Positions 44,201 through 56,465 of a stretch of 64,000 bases of DNA are shown piece after piece (position 1 is the stretch's first letter; every line of letters starts with the position of its first letter). Both the position numbers and the translations under genes were made by a program. The notes beneath the pieces were generated by a model. The model worked only from the letters and a program-made list of their open reading frames with translations. It was not told the DNA's origin and made no database searches. Source of the stretch: Calamus simplicifolius (lineage: Eukaryota > Streptophyta > Magnoliopsida > Arecales > Arecaceae). The stretch is taken from positions 1,424,726-1,488,725 of the forward strand of contig UESW01003831.1 in assembly GCA_900491605.1 (NCBI GenBank). Direction: 5' to 3'.

Positions 44201-47200
44201 TCAGCCGGCGATGGGGCAAACTCAGATCTGTGGTTTGTAGACTCAGGGGCTTCTTACTATTGCAGCTCAAAGAGACACCTATTTTCGGATTTTGTCCAAG
44301 GAGATTTTGGTCATGTCACAGTTGGCAATGGACAGCAGTGCAGAATTGTTGGTAGAGGAACAATTGTACTGAAGCCAGTGACAGGCGGAGAATTGAGACT
44401 TGCACAAGTCAGATACATCCCAGAGTTAAAGAAAAACCTAATTTCTATCAGTCAGCTTGATGTTGAGGGTTATGTATCCGTTTTTGGTAATTCTCAGTGG
44501 AAAATTACTAAAGGGTCTATGGTTGTTGTCAAAGGGAAGCGGACAGGCACTCTCTACTTCTTGGCAGACAGTGAGAGTTCAGTTTCAGTGGCAGCAGGAG
44601 ACACGGGTACAGTGACTACATTATGGCACAGGAGGCTCGGTCATCTTAGTGAGAAGAACTTGAATATTCTACACAGGAGAGAGCTTCTACCTGGGCTAAA
44701 GAAGGTGAATCTAGAGTTTTGTGAAGAGTGTATCTATGGTAAGCAGAAAGCAGTGAGTTTTCAGTTAGCAAGAACTCAAAAGAAGACTGAAAGGCTGGAG
44801 TTGGTTCATTCAGATGTCTGGGGTCCAGCACCAGTGGCATCATATGCGGGCAATAAGTACTTTGTCACGTTTATAGATGATTTCAGCAGGAAAGTCTGGG
44901 TGTTTGCTATGAAGGAAAAGTCTGAGGTCTTTGGCATCTTCAAGAGATGGAGAGTCATGTGTGAAAGCCAGACTGGAGCAAGTCTCAAGTGTCTCAAGAC
45001 AGATAACGGTGGTGAATACTGCAGCAGAGAGTTTGATGTCTACTGCAGAGCATGGAATCAGAAGGATCAAGACCGTCCCAGGGACACCAGAGCAGAATGG
45101 TGTGGCAGAAAGAATGAACAGGACCATTCTTGAGAGAGAGAGGAGTATGAGGTTTGACTCAGGTCTACCTACATATTTTTGGGCGGCAGCACTGGACACC
45201 GCAGTGTATTTGATCAACAGGAGTCATCCAGTGCATTGGATGGTGGGATTCCAGAGGAGGTTTGGACAGGAAAACAGGTAAAACTTTCTTTTCTTAAAGT
45301 ATTTGGCTGCATTGCTTATTCTCTGATTGAGAAAGAGAAGAGGAGTAAGTTAGACTCCAAGTCTACAAAGTGTGTTTTCATTGGATACGGTGGCGATGAG
45401 TATGGCTACAAGCTCTGGGATTTCCAGAACAATAAGATCATTCGGAGCAGGAATGTGGTATTTGATGAAGAGCATACTTACAAAGACAGGAAGGATGCAG
45501 TGGAAGAAAAGAAACAGAGTTTATAGAACTCGATCCTGTCAGAGATGGAGAAATTCCCCGAGTGCAAACTGAAGATGGAAACTCCGAGGATGTGGAGGAG
45601 GAAGATGTGGTTGAAACAGACAACCACATGCATACACCGGTACCTCAGCCGGTGTCCCCACAGTTGAGGAGGACCACGAGGGTTACCAGGCCATCACAGA
45701 GGTATTCTGCTAATGATTATGTTTTGTACACAGATTCTGGAGAGCCAGAATGTTTTGTTGAAGCCATGCAGGATGAAGCTAAGGTCAAGTGGGAGTTGGC
45801 TATGAAAGAGGAGATGACTCTTTAAAGCAAAACAAGACTTGGGATCTTGTGAAGTTACCCGCTGGCAAGAAAGCTCTGTTCAACAAATGGGTGTACAAGA
45901 TGAAGAATGAGGCAAATGGTACCAAGAGATACAAGGCAAGGTTAGTTGTCAAGGGTTATGCACAGAAAGAGGGAATTGACTTCCAGAAGATCTTTTTTCC
46001 CAGTAGTCAAGATGACATCCATCAGGGTGATTCTGAGCATGGTAGCAGTGGAGGATCTTCATCTAGAGCAGCTAGATGTGAAGACAGCATTTCTTCATGG
46101 AGATTTGGAGGAGGAGCTGTACATGCACCAGCCAGAAGGTTTCCAGGTCAGGGAAAGGATGACATGGTCTGCAGATTGAAGAAAAGTTTGTATGGTCTGA
46201 AGCAGGCTCCGCGGCAATGGTACCTCAAGTTTGACAGTTTCATGCTAGAGAAAGGCTTCACCAGATGCCAGTCAGATCATTGTGTGTACTTTCAGAGGTA
46301 CGATACAAATGAGTTCATTATTTTATCCTTGTATGTGGACGATATGCTTGTAGCAGGTTCCAGTATGAGGAAGATAGAAGAGCTCAAGAAACTGATGGCA
46401 AAGAAGTTCTCAATGAAGGATTTGGAGAGGCGAAGCAGATTCTTGGCATGAGGATCAACAGAGATAGGAATCAACGGAAGCTGTGGCTATCTCAGGAGGA
46501 CTATGTAGAGAAGGTACTGAAGAGGTTCAATATGGAGAATGCAAAGGCAGTGTCAACACCTTTGGCAGCACACTTCAAGCTCAGCAAGCAGTTGTGTCCA
46601 ACAACTCAGAAGGCAAGGGATGAGATGATTAGAATTCCATATGCCTCAGCCGTGGAAGTCTAATGTATGCAATGGTTTGCACAAGACCAGATATCGCACA
46701 AGCAGTGGAGCAGTCAGCAGGTACATGCAGAATCCAGGCAAGGAGCACTGGAATGCAGTGAAGTGGATCTTGAGATATCTCAGGGGTACATCAACTTACA
46801 GTTTGTGCTATGGAGGTGATAGTCTTCAAGTACAGGGATTTGTAGATGCCGATCACTCTGGTGACAGAGACAGTGGGAGGAGCACCACTGGTTATGTTTT
46901 TACTGTCGGTGATACAATAGTGAGCTGGGTATCTCAGTTGCAGAAGATAGTGGCATTGTCAACTACAGAAGCTGAGTATGTGGCGATCACTGAAGCTAGT
47001 AAAGAGATGATCTGGTTACAGAGGTTGATGGAGGAGCTCGGCAAGGAGCACGAGTGTAATACATTATGGAGCGACAGCCAGAGCGCAGTTCACTTGGCAA
47101 GGAATCCAGCATTTCATGCAAGAACCAAGCACATTCAGCTTAGGTATCATTTCATACGCAGTGCATTGGATGAGGAGCAGTTGAAGCTGGAGAAAATTGA

Positions 47201-47294
47201 TGGAGCTAAAAACCCTGCAGATATGTTCACCAAGGTTGTGAGCAGAGACAAGTTGAGTCTCTGTTGCAACTTGGTGAAGCTTTCCAAGAGATAG
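44201..47294 (+). pseudogene. Copia pol, Tork-like (protease, integrase, RT, RNase H)
   Basis: Protease WFVDSGASYYCSS is near 44230-44270. GAG-pre-integrase follows with LWHRRLGHLSEKNL and CEECIYGKQ. The integrase core starts LVHSDVWGP, with Asp in FIDDFSR and KTDNGGEY; a frameshift near 45050 puts the EQNGVAERMNRT part (catalytic Glu) in another frame. RT pieces include DVKTAFLHGDLEEELYM, KKSLYGLKQAPRQWY and LSLYVDDMLVAGSS, with frame changes near 45240, 45520, 45830, 46000 and 46440. RNase H at 46830-47230 has DADHSGDRDSGRSTTGYV, STTEAEYVAI and WSDSQSAVHLA. A degraded polyprotein that was originally one gag-pol frame. Confidence 0.88.
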
Positions 47295-47350
47295 ATCAGA
47301 AGAGCGCGGCACAGAGAAAGAAGGTAGATCTAAGATTGATGTCATTAATC

Positions 47351-47364
47351 TCCAAGTGGAAGAT
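47351..47364 (+). promoter_or_regulatory. Polypurine tract, Tork-like
   Basis: AAGTGGAAGAT immediately before the 3' LTR start TGTTATGG. Confidence 0.65.
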
Positions 47365-48006
47365 TGTTATGGATGGAGCTTAATTTCATCAAGAGGAAGC
47401 CCCAAATCAGAATTCACGAAGGAGTTGGCAAATTAGTCATTATCCAAAAGTAACAAACATGAGATTTGGATAGATTTTGGGAGTTAGTTAAGGATGTTTT
47501 GGTCATTATCCAAAAGTAATAAACATAAGATTTGGATAGATTTTGGGTAGTTAGTTGAGGATGTTTTGGTCATTATCCAAAGTCACCGAAGGGAGCTTTT
47601 GGAGGAGGATTTGAGGCGTCATCTCAGTTGCAACCGTCCGCCATAAAAATCTCGTGTGGGAGTTACGAACGTATGAAATAAATTGGAGGCTCGGTGAGGA
47701 CTCTGTGCTGCAGAGAGAGAGAGAAAAAAGGGTTCTTTAATCTTTTAGTGAGATCATAAGAGTTTCTAAGAGAGAGTATTTTTGAGGGCTTGTACTTGAT
47801 TCAACTCTTAGTGAAGCCTTGCAGATCCTGTGCCGCCGTGGACGTAGCCCAGTTTGGGTGACCACGTAAAATCCTCGTCTCTCACTATTTTCTTTGATTT
47901 TGGTTTATATTATTATTCTGTGTATTTTTTATTGATTATATTGCAACTGCATGCTTAACGTACTAATAGCGATATTATTAGAGGAATATTTGTTATATTC
48001 CCGTCA
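47365..48006 (+). repeat. 3' LTR of Tork-like element (642 bp)
   Basis: TGTTATGGAT ... TTCCCGTCA. It has two clear tandem copies of a 66-67-bp block (47438-47587). The 42-bp difference from the 5' LTR lies mostly in this block. Confidence 0.92.
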
Positions 48007-48011
48007 AAAAG

Positions 48012-48890
48012 GATCCATGAAGCATGGAAGAATTACTAATTGATTGGCAATCAGTTTTACGTACTATGTTCAACCATCCAGTTCAGTTCTTCTCCCCCTC
48101 TCTTTGGGGCGCTTTAAAGTCAAAGACACCATTCCAAGGAAGCCTGCACTTGAACTCCACACTTGGAACTCGACTTTCACCGTCTGCCAGCGTTCAAACA
48201 TTGCGGCTGCCAAGAAGTAGTTCAAAGAAGCACCTCATATCTTGTCAACATGTCAACATGAATCACTGATCAATAAGATCATGACTTGCTGTTAAAGAAG
48301 TAATTCAAAGAAGCAACATGGTGTTATCCCTTGTTAACATCAATCAGTCAGCAAGGAGAGTCATCATAAAGGAAGAGTCCGAACATATATAAAAAAAAGA
48401 GACTCCCACACGAAATATTCGAGCATATGATAACTTAATTTCACAACAATGATTGACAAGAATTAAGAACCAAAGTGGAGGTTGAGCCATCCCAAGTCAA
48501 CGCCAGAGAATTGAGCGAAGAACCGAAGACAATTTGACTAGCAACGTAGTAGCAGTCTAGAAGATTGACCGCCAGCGGACGCAGTGGAGGATGAAAGAAA
48601 GGTGGAGGTGAAGTGAGGAGAAGGTGAGGAAAGGAACCATTGGAGGAGAAGAGTATGAAACGAGGAGGGATGAGATGAGTGAAATATATATATATATATA
48701 TATAGGCAAGCGCCCCCTATAAGCTCGCATTCTTGACAAAAGAACAAGAAACTAGAAAGAAGAGTGTGCTTTAAAAAAGAACTTATGGCTTGCAGATAGA
48801 TTCCACTGAAAAATAGGTCTACACACTGAAAAACAACAGGGCAAACCTCGGATGGATGAAGCAAATGAAACTAAAAGAAAAGTCCCAAGA
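48012..48890. other. Intergenic DNA with (AT)n microsatellite
   Basis: No coding region supported. (AT)n at 48684-48704. Confidence 0.6.
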
Positions 48891-49252
48891 TGTGTTTAGT
48901 TTTGACTAAAGTTTCTGTTTTCATTTTTCATTTTTATTTTTAAAAATAATAATTATTTTTTATTTTTTAATCTCTAAAAAGCATGTTAAGAAAGTGAAAA
49001 TAAAAATTATTTTTATTTTTTATTTTCATTGTAAAGCACGTCTTTTGAAATGATAAGAAAAAAATTAAAAATTAAAGAAAAATTTTTAAGTTTTCTTGCC
49101 TATATTTTCTACACTCTCATTTTAAAATTATTTTTAGTTTTTTATTATCTTAAAGTTATGATTCTCACAAAATTATTTTTATTTTTAATTATCAAATGTG
49201 TTTTAAGAAAATAAAAGTGAGAAAAGAGAGTTGTTTTTAAAAACCGAATACA
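48891..49252. mobile_element. Possible MITE (AT-rich, imperfect 13-bp terminal inverted repeats)
   Basis: TGTGTTTAGTTTT at the left and the reverse complement TGTATTCGGTTTT at the right match at 10 of 13 positions. The interior is poly-purine/poly-pyrimidine AT-rich with no ORF. No target duplication is seen, so the call is weak. Confidence 0.35.
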
Positions 49253-51104
49253 CCATCAGTGCCACCGGAGGCAAGCGCCCTTGATTCACAGATGTCCTTG
49301 ATACGAACCTTTCCTGAGTGTAAGATCATCATACCAATAATATATAACATGGCAAATATGTAGCTAGCTTGGCTTTGTAACTCCTCTTACAGGAGGTATC
49401 ATAAGGTACTCCTTCAAGTATTTCTTTGAAATGATCACTGACATCCAAGTGATGATTCTCAAGAAAGAGGAAGAGGGGGCCAAAAAATAGACTGAAGCCA
49501 TAAATAGAGTCCATTCCTATAACTGATGCAAATTTGATACAGATAATGGAGCAAAACATCAGTACACTCGATAATTAAACTTGTTGGTTTCTCAAGAGAG
49601 CACAAAGACGACAAAAATTTCTCAGAGAAGCCAGAAAATACTGATGAATGGCCTGAACAGATAAAATCTTCCAGTGTTTGCTAACAAAGACATGAGAATA
49701 AGGCTCATGAAACTAGTTCTTATCAACTACTGCTCGTGAATCATCCAGAGATTAATCCAATTCTAGAAATTGAGACAAGTTATATGACCAACTTCCTCAG
49801 TTAGGCCAACATCAACAAGAGAGCAGCCAACCAAACTTGCTGTCTGGCAGCAAGAGCATCAGCCCTTTGTAAGGAATTAAGAAGCTTGCAGACTTATGAT
49901 CCCCATCTGAAATATTAGGCAGCTTCCGTTTGAAGGCAAGTTGGCACCTTGACAAGCTAATTAACTTGGCCTGGGAGCCCACGACAAATTTATATCCATC
50001 CAAAACCACATAAAATACAATGTGATTCAGTTGCAACAATGGCAAGCCAAAAGCCCGAGAAAGATAATTAATTTACAGAAGAAAACAAATCCTTTACTCT
50101 TTCTTCATCACACAAAATACATCTACGTATGGGCTCCAACAAAGGGACCCTGCAAGATGCCACCCAGTCTTCAACTGATCTATAGGAATTCTTATTGGGA
50201 AGTTAAGTCATTATTATCCTAACCGAAGCTAATGCCTGCCAATTGAGACGAAGTCTCGAGCAAAAATTTTCCTCTCAATGTTAGCTTAAATAGAACTTTT
50301 GCAATAAGGTATCACAATACAGCAATCTCATGCTAGCTTCCATTTGGTTTTTCTGAAAATGTTCTCTTTGTAGTATGAGTTCTCTTATGCTTTCTTTGAT
50401 GTCATCCATAGCTCTATGCTGCCTCTCCTTTGTAGGTGTCCTTCCCATTTCTGTTAAGAGACAGCTTATGTTAATTTTGCTGCTAATGAGATATGAAGCA
50501 AATAACCATTGCTTTCATTCATGAAAAGATAATCTTTGATATACGGAGCAAACAACCATTGCTGTCAGGAGCAATGTTAGAAAGCTTTTACCTACATGGA
50601 GTGCAATTTAATAAATCCACTAGATCATGGTAATTGATGTATAAGAAGAGCTTGGCTTAGCAACACTAATAGGATTTCAATTTAGCTCTGATGAGATCCA
50701 GATTTAAATGATTGAGATCCCATATCAATATTGAATGGTTAAATATGATTTATTACCTCTTAAATATAATGCAAATAAATCGAAATCATATGATTTAAAG
50801 GCCCTATGGTAGAAGAGAATGTAACATCCTAAATAATACAAAATAATATATATAGTTTTTAAGACTCATGGTATGTGCGTAATTTAACAAATCAGTGCTA
50901 TACCGGACAATTATGTACCATCCAAAAATCAAGTTTGGAGCACCAGGTTTGGTCATTTGTCATGGCAAAAATCATATTAGACTACCATTAGACCTGTTCA
51001 TGGTTGGGTGGCTGCCCAGCCCACTCAAGCTCACATGGCTTTTGGGCAGAATTGGGCCATGTTGTCAGGTCTGCAGACCAGTACAAACCTAGACGATAGG
51101 ATTC
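49253..51104. other. Intergenic DNA; possible decayed gene fragments on minus
   Basis: Balanced base composition at 49330-50060, with minus-strand open frames of 76-77 codons (49559-49329 and 50045-49812) that I cannot place in any family. 50820-50840 (GAGAATGTAACATCCTAAAT) resembles the start of some Gypsy LTRs, but nothing pairs with it. Confidence 0.35.
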
Positions 51105-51887
51105 TTTAATAAACAGACTACGCATAGCCTTCCGCAGGATGGCCGAAAAGGCGATGCAAAAGAGAGAGTCGGTCATCCCCTGAACTTGTATGAGAACCTT
51201 GTAGCTCTTTAAATGGTCCAGGGGGTCAGTGGTGCCATCGTAGGGGTCCAGCTGGGGGAAACGAAACCGGTTCGAGATCGGCTCCTCCATGATATGGCGA
51301 GATAGCGAAGGGCAGCTATCATAGTCCACCTCCGACTGATTTGTGATCCTGCGGCTGAGCTCCTCTAGCCGCTGGTTGTACTTGTCCAGCCATTGCTCGG
51401 TCCGACGATTAATCCGACCATCGAAGGATCCCTCCCTTGAGGATCCCGAGGACGGGGAGGGGTAGTGCCGATGATGATGTCCTCGCTTGGTCTCCTTCCC
51501 ATGCCGTCGTTTAGGGGAACCTTCAGAATGACAGGTAGGAGATCGAGGCCTCTTGGAGGTCTCTTGGTGTTGATGCTTGGGCAAAGCGCGACGGTGGTGG
51601 GTCTCCCTCTGAGGGGCTCTCTCACAGGTGGATTGCTGACTAGGTTGAGCGGTTCCCGCGCCCGGCAAGGGTGGCCTTGGGCGCTGCTACGCGGTCGCTG
51701 GCTGTTGTTGTAGCTCCTGAATCCCCGCCACAAGTGACTGAACTTGCAAAGTGAGGGCAGCGATTCGGTCATCCTGAGGTGGTGGCGAAGGTGAAGCAGG
51801 GAGGTTGACCTCCTGCTGCTCAGTCCCTTGGCGATGCCCCCCAGCGTAGTTGGTGAAAATCTTCTGGGCGCATGTCACCACCATCAT
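51105..51887 (-). pseudogene. Gypsy (Tat-type) gag fragment, second family
   Basis: Starts at ATG 51887 (MMVVTCAQK), with a helix of QSLVAGIQELQQQP, an in-frame TAG at 51687-51689, a basic His/Arg/Ser-rich linker, a helix (NRRTEQWLDKYNQRLEEL) and the first part of the gag core (LDPYDGTTDPLDHLKSYKVL). It breaks off near 51105. The protein differs clearly from the gag at 19617-21130, so this is a separate family. Confidence 0.82.
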
Positions 51888-51950
51888 TTTGTTTTAAGGG
51901 GAGTGAAGGTCTGCAGCTGATTATTTTGGAGCTTTCTATCTCCTCATCTC

Positions 51951-51970
51951 CCCCCTACCTGGCGCGCCAA
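51951..51970 (-). promoter_or_regulatory. Primer binding site of second Gypsy family
   Basis: Minus strand TTGGCGCGCCAGGTAGGGGG two bases after the LTR end; typical Tat-type site. Confidence 0.7.
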
Positions 51971-51972
51971 TC

Positions 51973-52608
51973 TGTTGCCGCCAAATTATCTCCTCGAACG
52001 TTAGGCAAGGATGAGGATCCAAAAGACTATGAGAGAGAGGTTGGGAATCTTCAAACACGTCTTCCTTAGGCAAAAATCTTGTAAGAAAGTCCCCGAAGAC
52101 TGATTGCTCCGGTGGGGACCCTCCGATGCTCAAATGAGTAACTTGGAAAACTGCTACAAGAAGTGGACTAAAGGACTTAGCCCAAAAACTTGAAGTTCAG
52201 ATTTCTCTCTCGTTATGAGTAAAAGTTTTTATACATGTTCAGAAATCCCTCTTACCCCTTTTTAGAAGGTTATTGAATCCGAGACGTCATTGTCTGGCAG
52301 AAGATAGGCGACAAGGTTGACAGGGATGGGTCGCAACCGCCTCTGTGGTCGTCAAGGGCAGCCTGGCCTGTCATACCCCTGTCAGGTGCGGCATCATAGG
52401 TGGTAGATGGGCCTAGGCATGTCGGGCGTATACTGTAACTAGCAGTGGCCACATGGGATTGTAGAAGATTGGTGAGCCACGTGGTGGGTTGCAAGTATCT
52501 ACCGGGCCATATGGAGACCAAGTGTCGGGGCCAAGGGGGACTCGGGAGTTCCTCAGTGCCAAGGCCGAAGGGGACTCGGGAGGCCCTCGGTGCTGACTTG
52601 GTCCATCT
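51973..52608 (-). repeat. Gypsy 5' LTR, split by Copia copy B
   Basis: On + it begins TGTTGCCGCC, the same terminal bases as the LTR of the other Tat elements; internal sequence differs. Minus-strand TATA box TATAAAAA at 52226-52233. At 52608 the sequence is interrupted by Copia copy B, and ATCTG is repeated on its far side. Sequence past 63061 does not look clearly LTR-like, so the LTR may already have been truncated. Confidence 0.7.
52604..52608. other. Target site duplication, left (ATCTG)
   Basis: ATCTG directly before the LTR start; the exact repeat is at 63057-63061. Confidence 0.9.
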
Positions 52609-54226
52609 GTGTTGGCCCAGATGGCAACCCAAGAGGGGGGGGGTGAATTGGGTTCTTAAAAATTTAAGACTTTTAAGCAATTTAAATTGAGATGTGCAAG
52701 TGAAAGGATTAACTAATAAGCAAAGCACAAACACAAGTATGAGAGATAGAGAAGAGACAATTAGGCACGGCAAACACAAGATATTTTATAGTGGTTCGGT
52801 GCAACCAACACCTACGTCCACTCCCAAGACTCACTTGGGTCCACACTATAATCTCTCTAGATTACAGCCGAGTTGTTTTCCAAGTTCACAACTCAAACTT
52901 GTTGTTTTTCCGGGATCACAACGAACCCAGCCGATTTTACACGGGCTCACCGGCACCAAACCCAAACACAAGCTATACCTAGCTTGTACCGAGGTTTAAC
53001 AACCTCCTCTAGTTTAATCCCTCAGATTAAACTAGACACAAACAAATAAAATGAGTTTAATTACAAGCAGCTCCTTTTTGAGCAGATATTTCAAAATAAA
53101 AATTGAGTTTAGAAAAGCCTGAATATTTAGAGCTTGAGAGCTGGCTTGGCTTCTTTGGATTCCTTCCTTCAACTCCTCTTGATGTTGAATCAGGCCTCAG
53201 CACCGATTCTCCACAGATTTGAGCTTTGGAGTTGGGTTGAAGCTTTTTCTCCCTTTTCTTGAATGTGGAAGATCTTTGATTTGCTCTTGAAAGTGTTGGG
53301 ATCTCCTCTTGAATCTTTGTAGAAGGTAGCTCTGGAGTGCACGAATCTCACTCTTGGATTTCACTCCTTTTGAATCTTCTTCTTAAGCAAAAGATTTTTC
53401 TAATAACACTCTGTTTTTCCCTCTTTTGATATTCTTTTCTCTCTTTTTATTTTCTCTCTTCTTTTTTGTTGAATGGCTCCTCTATTTATAGATCTGCAAA
53501 AATACCGTTAGATAAAAATAGCCGTTATTCAAAAAATATACCGTTGGAGCTGATGTGTCAACTCAAAAATTTCCGCCCAGATTCGGGGAGTCGGCTCGGG
53601 ACTGTGCGAGTCGGCTCGAGCAATCGAATCCAGAACGCACCAAAAAATGAGTTTTCAGGGGTCGACTCGTGAAAATCTGGGAGTCGACTCTTGACTTTCA
53701 GGAGTCGACTCGCGAAAAGCTGGGAGTCGACTCGAGAAGCACTCAAAAATGAGTCTTTCTGCCGTCTGAGTCGAGTCGGCTCGCACAGTCACGAGTCGGC
53801 TCGAGAAAGTTCAGGAGTCGACTCGGAAACTCTCGAGTCGGCTCGGGACTGATACAAAAATCAGAAAACATTCTGATTTGCTTTGAAAATCATCCCAACC
53901 AACTTTGAAATATAAATATGACTTAGATAATGTTGTTTTAACAGTAATGCTCAATTTCAAAGCATTTTCATTAAGTCATTGATCTTTAAAAGATTGATAT
54001 ATAAAATCATTTTTGAATTCATAAGTATAGCTCACTGAAACATATATTCAATTGATTCAAGAAACTCATTATATTTTTAATAGTTCATAGTTTCCAATTT
54101 GAAATTGCTCATATATTCATTGATTGACTTAACATGTTCATAGCCTTTTAGAAAGTAAAGCAATGTCTTTTGGAAATCATCAAAATCAATAAGTTGGGGC
54201 AATTATGTTTCAATAATTTCTCAACA
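52609..54226 (-). repeat. 3' LTR of Copia copy B
   Basis: Ends TG...CA (TGTTGGCCCA on + at the left, TTGAGAAATT-type start on minus at the right). It contains the GAG(T/C)CGACTC array at 53580-53860. Confidence 0.95.
53580..53860 (-). repeat. Palindrome array in 3' LTR, copy B
   Basis: About ten GAGTCGACTC/GAGTCGGCTC units, equivalent to 6090-6375 and 62400-62690. Confidence 0.85.
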
Positions 54227-54228
54227 AT

Positions 54229-54240
54229 CTCCCCCTTTTT
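54229..54240 (-). promoter_or_regulatory. Polypurine tract, copy B
   Basis: On minus AAAAAGGGGGAGAT precedes the LTR start. Further GGGGGAG runs lie at about 54302-54345 and 54419-54428. Confidence 0.85.
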
Positions 54241-54697
54241 GATGATGACAAAAACATTGAGTTTGTTCATGATTGATTAGTGAATTAAAATCTTTTGTTT
54301 CATGGAAAGGCTCCCCCTCAATGAGGTAGCTCCCCCTATTTTTTAAATTTAATTAATAACCTTTTTCATTAATTCTCTCATTTAATCATAGACAATATAC
54401 GATAAATTCATATAAATTCTCCCCCTTTTTTGTAATCAACAAAAAGGTTGAGATGCATCAGAGCATCAAATTGATTAAACTCATTCGAATTCATTTCATC
54501 TAAGTTATCAATTGAGTATTGAATATCAAAATTATATTAATTTAAACATAAGCATTCAAAGATATTCATACACAATTGAAATAGACAAAAAGTGAAGCAT
54601 CAAATTTCTCATTACTTCAAATGAAAGTACATTGAAATGAAAACTTGTACATTGCATTAAAAGTAAATTACATCAAAAGAGATGATTACATGAAAGC

Positions 54698-56008
54698 TTA
54701 AAAATTTCTTCTAGTGATCCTATTCAAATGGTCTACAATTTGCTTCATCCCTTCGCATTGAATCCCAACATAGTCTTTTAGTTTTTATCAACAAAGGTGC
54801 AAGCAGATTGATTTTATCTTTAAGCTCGGCGTTGCTTTGGGATAAGTCTCCGATCACCACAGATATCCTTGAAGTTCTTCAAAGATATTCTTTAAATTTT
54901 CACTTAAGGAACCTGATGAGCTGACAGTGGATTCAATCAAGGCAACCCGATCACTAAGAGAATAAGTGCTTCTTTTAAGTTCATAAACTTATCTTAAATT
55001 CAGTCTTTCAATCTCTTCTCTTGATCTCAATCAGACTTTGAATAAAGATTTGATCTGAGTTCTGAAAAGCTAGCAGATGATGAAGGCTGAGGACAATAGG
55101 AGCAGGGATAGGATCTCAAGGGGCTGAGGTGGCTCCGGAGATGAATGTCTCAACTCTGCCTCAGCATCTAATCTCTTCTTCCACTCTTTCTTCCCACTTC
55201 CATTTTTCTTGATAAACCCATCGATGAATAGTGCCAGTATAATAATCAGTATGTCTTAATTTTTCTTTGGCTCATATCACTAATCACAATCCCTTGGCTT
55301 CGAAATAACTGAGTCAAGATCATGCCATAGGGAAGACTGATTTCCTTCTTCCCGCCACAGTCTGCCATATACCATAAATCATGCTTGGCAGATTGATGGG
55401 TTTGCCAGAACAATGCATCCATGACAAAATATCCCTTCTGAAACATAATCAAACCGGCCTGTTTTGGGAAATAGAATCCTGCTGCAGATATTGTGTAGCA
55501 ATCTTAACTCCAATGGCAGCTGACTTGCAAGAACTTCTTCAAATCCCTCAAATTCCTATTCAATAATCTGGATAGAGCAGGAGATCTATCCTCAGAAGCA
55601 AATGGAGGTCCAGATAAGGGTAATTCAATAGTCTAGAAAGATGGGAGTAATATTCAAACTTCCTCTCACATTGCTACAAGCCATCATGTCTCCTCTAGAC
55701 AAATTTTGTAAAATTCTTTACCAAAGCAGGATAAGTAGGGCATCTAAAGAGCAAATTTCTCAAACCCATCTCTATAACTGTCTTCCAAGTAAATCCCTCA
55801 TTCTCAAACAATCAAAATCCACTTTCCTTCCAGTGGTAAACTCTACTGCTAGGAGGTCTACCTGAGGAGAGACAGTGGGAGCAGGTGCATCATCCGAAGA
55901 AGAAGCAGTCGAAGACTCCGGAGTCGGCTCGCGGACGGGTCGACGCACGGTTCTTTTCCTCTTCATCCCGGCGCGGCTACTGCTCGCTCCACGGGTTTTG
56001 GGGGCCAT
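54698..56008 (-). pseudogene. Extra third ORF, copy B (putative plant transposon protein domain)
   Basis: ATG 56008 gives MAPKTRGASSSRAGMKRKR, a basic leader with RRPVREP repeats also seen in copy A. The frame breaks after about 78 residues. Later pieces (HDLWYMADCGGKKEI, LPYGMILTQLFRSQG near 55270-55390) match copy A. The coiled-coil tail ends near 54698. It is more decayed than copy A in the middle. No envelope features. Confidence 0.65.
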
Positions 56009-56109
56009 TGATTTGATGATTGGAGGATTAATCGGAAGATTTGGAAGTTTGGAGGGTTTGGGAGATTTTTGTAGAGAGAATCGAATGATTAGATTGATCG
56101 GGTCGACGT

Positions 56110-56285
56110 GCCCTAATAAATGGGACCACGTCGAGTCGACTCGCGCATTTCCTCGAGTCGGCTCGCCTAAATCACAGAGAAAAATCTCGAACTCGAGTCG
56201 ACTCGCTCATACCAGGAGTCGACTCCCAAGTTTCAGAGAAACTCGAGTCGACTCCGGTACACACCGAGTCGGCTCGGAGACCATT
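56110..56285 (-). repeat. Palindrome array upstream of ORF3, copy B
   Basis: About six GAGTCGACTC/GAGTCGGCTC units, 100-280 bp 5' of the ATG at 56008. Same location as 3660-3875 in copy A. Confidence 0.85.
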
Positions 56286-56465
56286 TCAGAACAAAAAAAT
56301 TGAAAATTTTCTGAATGTTTGAAATGATTCCGGATTTGATTTTGTGTATGATTCATAATCATTGAGTCTTGATAAATCATTTTGATATGAATTCTAGATA
56401 CTATTTCCTTAAGATTTTGAGGAATTGAAAGAATTCTAGATGCATTTCCTTAAGTATTTCAAAAT

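Larger units (their letters stand above)
42722..48006 (+). mobile_element. Ty1/Copia element, Tork/Tnt1-like, both LTRs
   Basis: 5285 bp with LTRs at 42722-43321 and 47365-48006, PBS, gag, pol and PPT in Copia order. The flanks AGAAG (42717-42721) and AAAAG (48007-48011) look like a 5-bp target duplication with one mismatch. The 5' LTR begins TA instead of TG. Many frameshifts; an older insertion than the large Copia copies. Confidence 0.93.
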
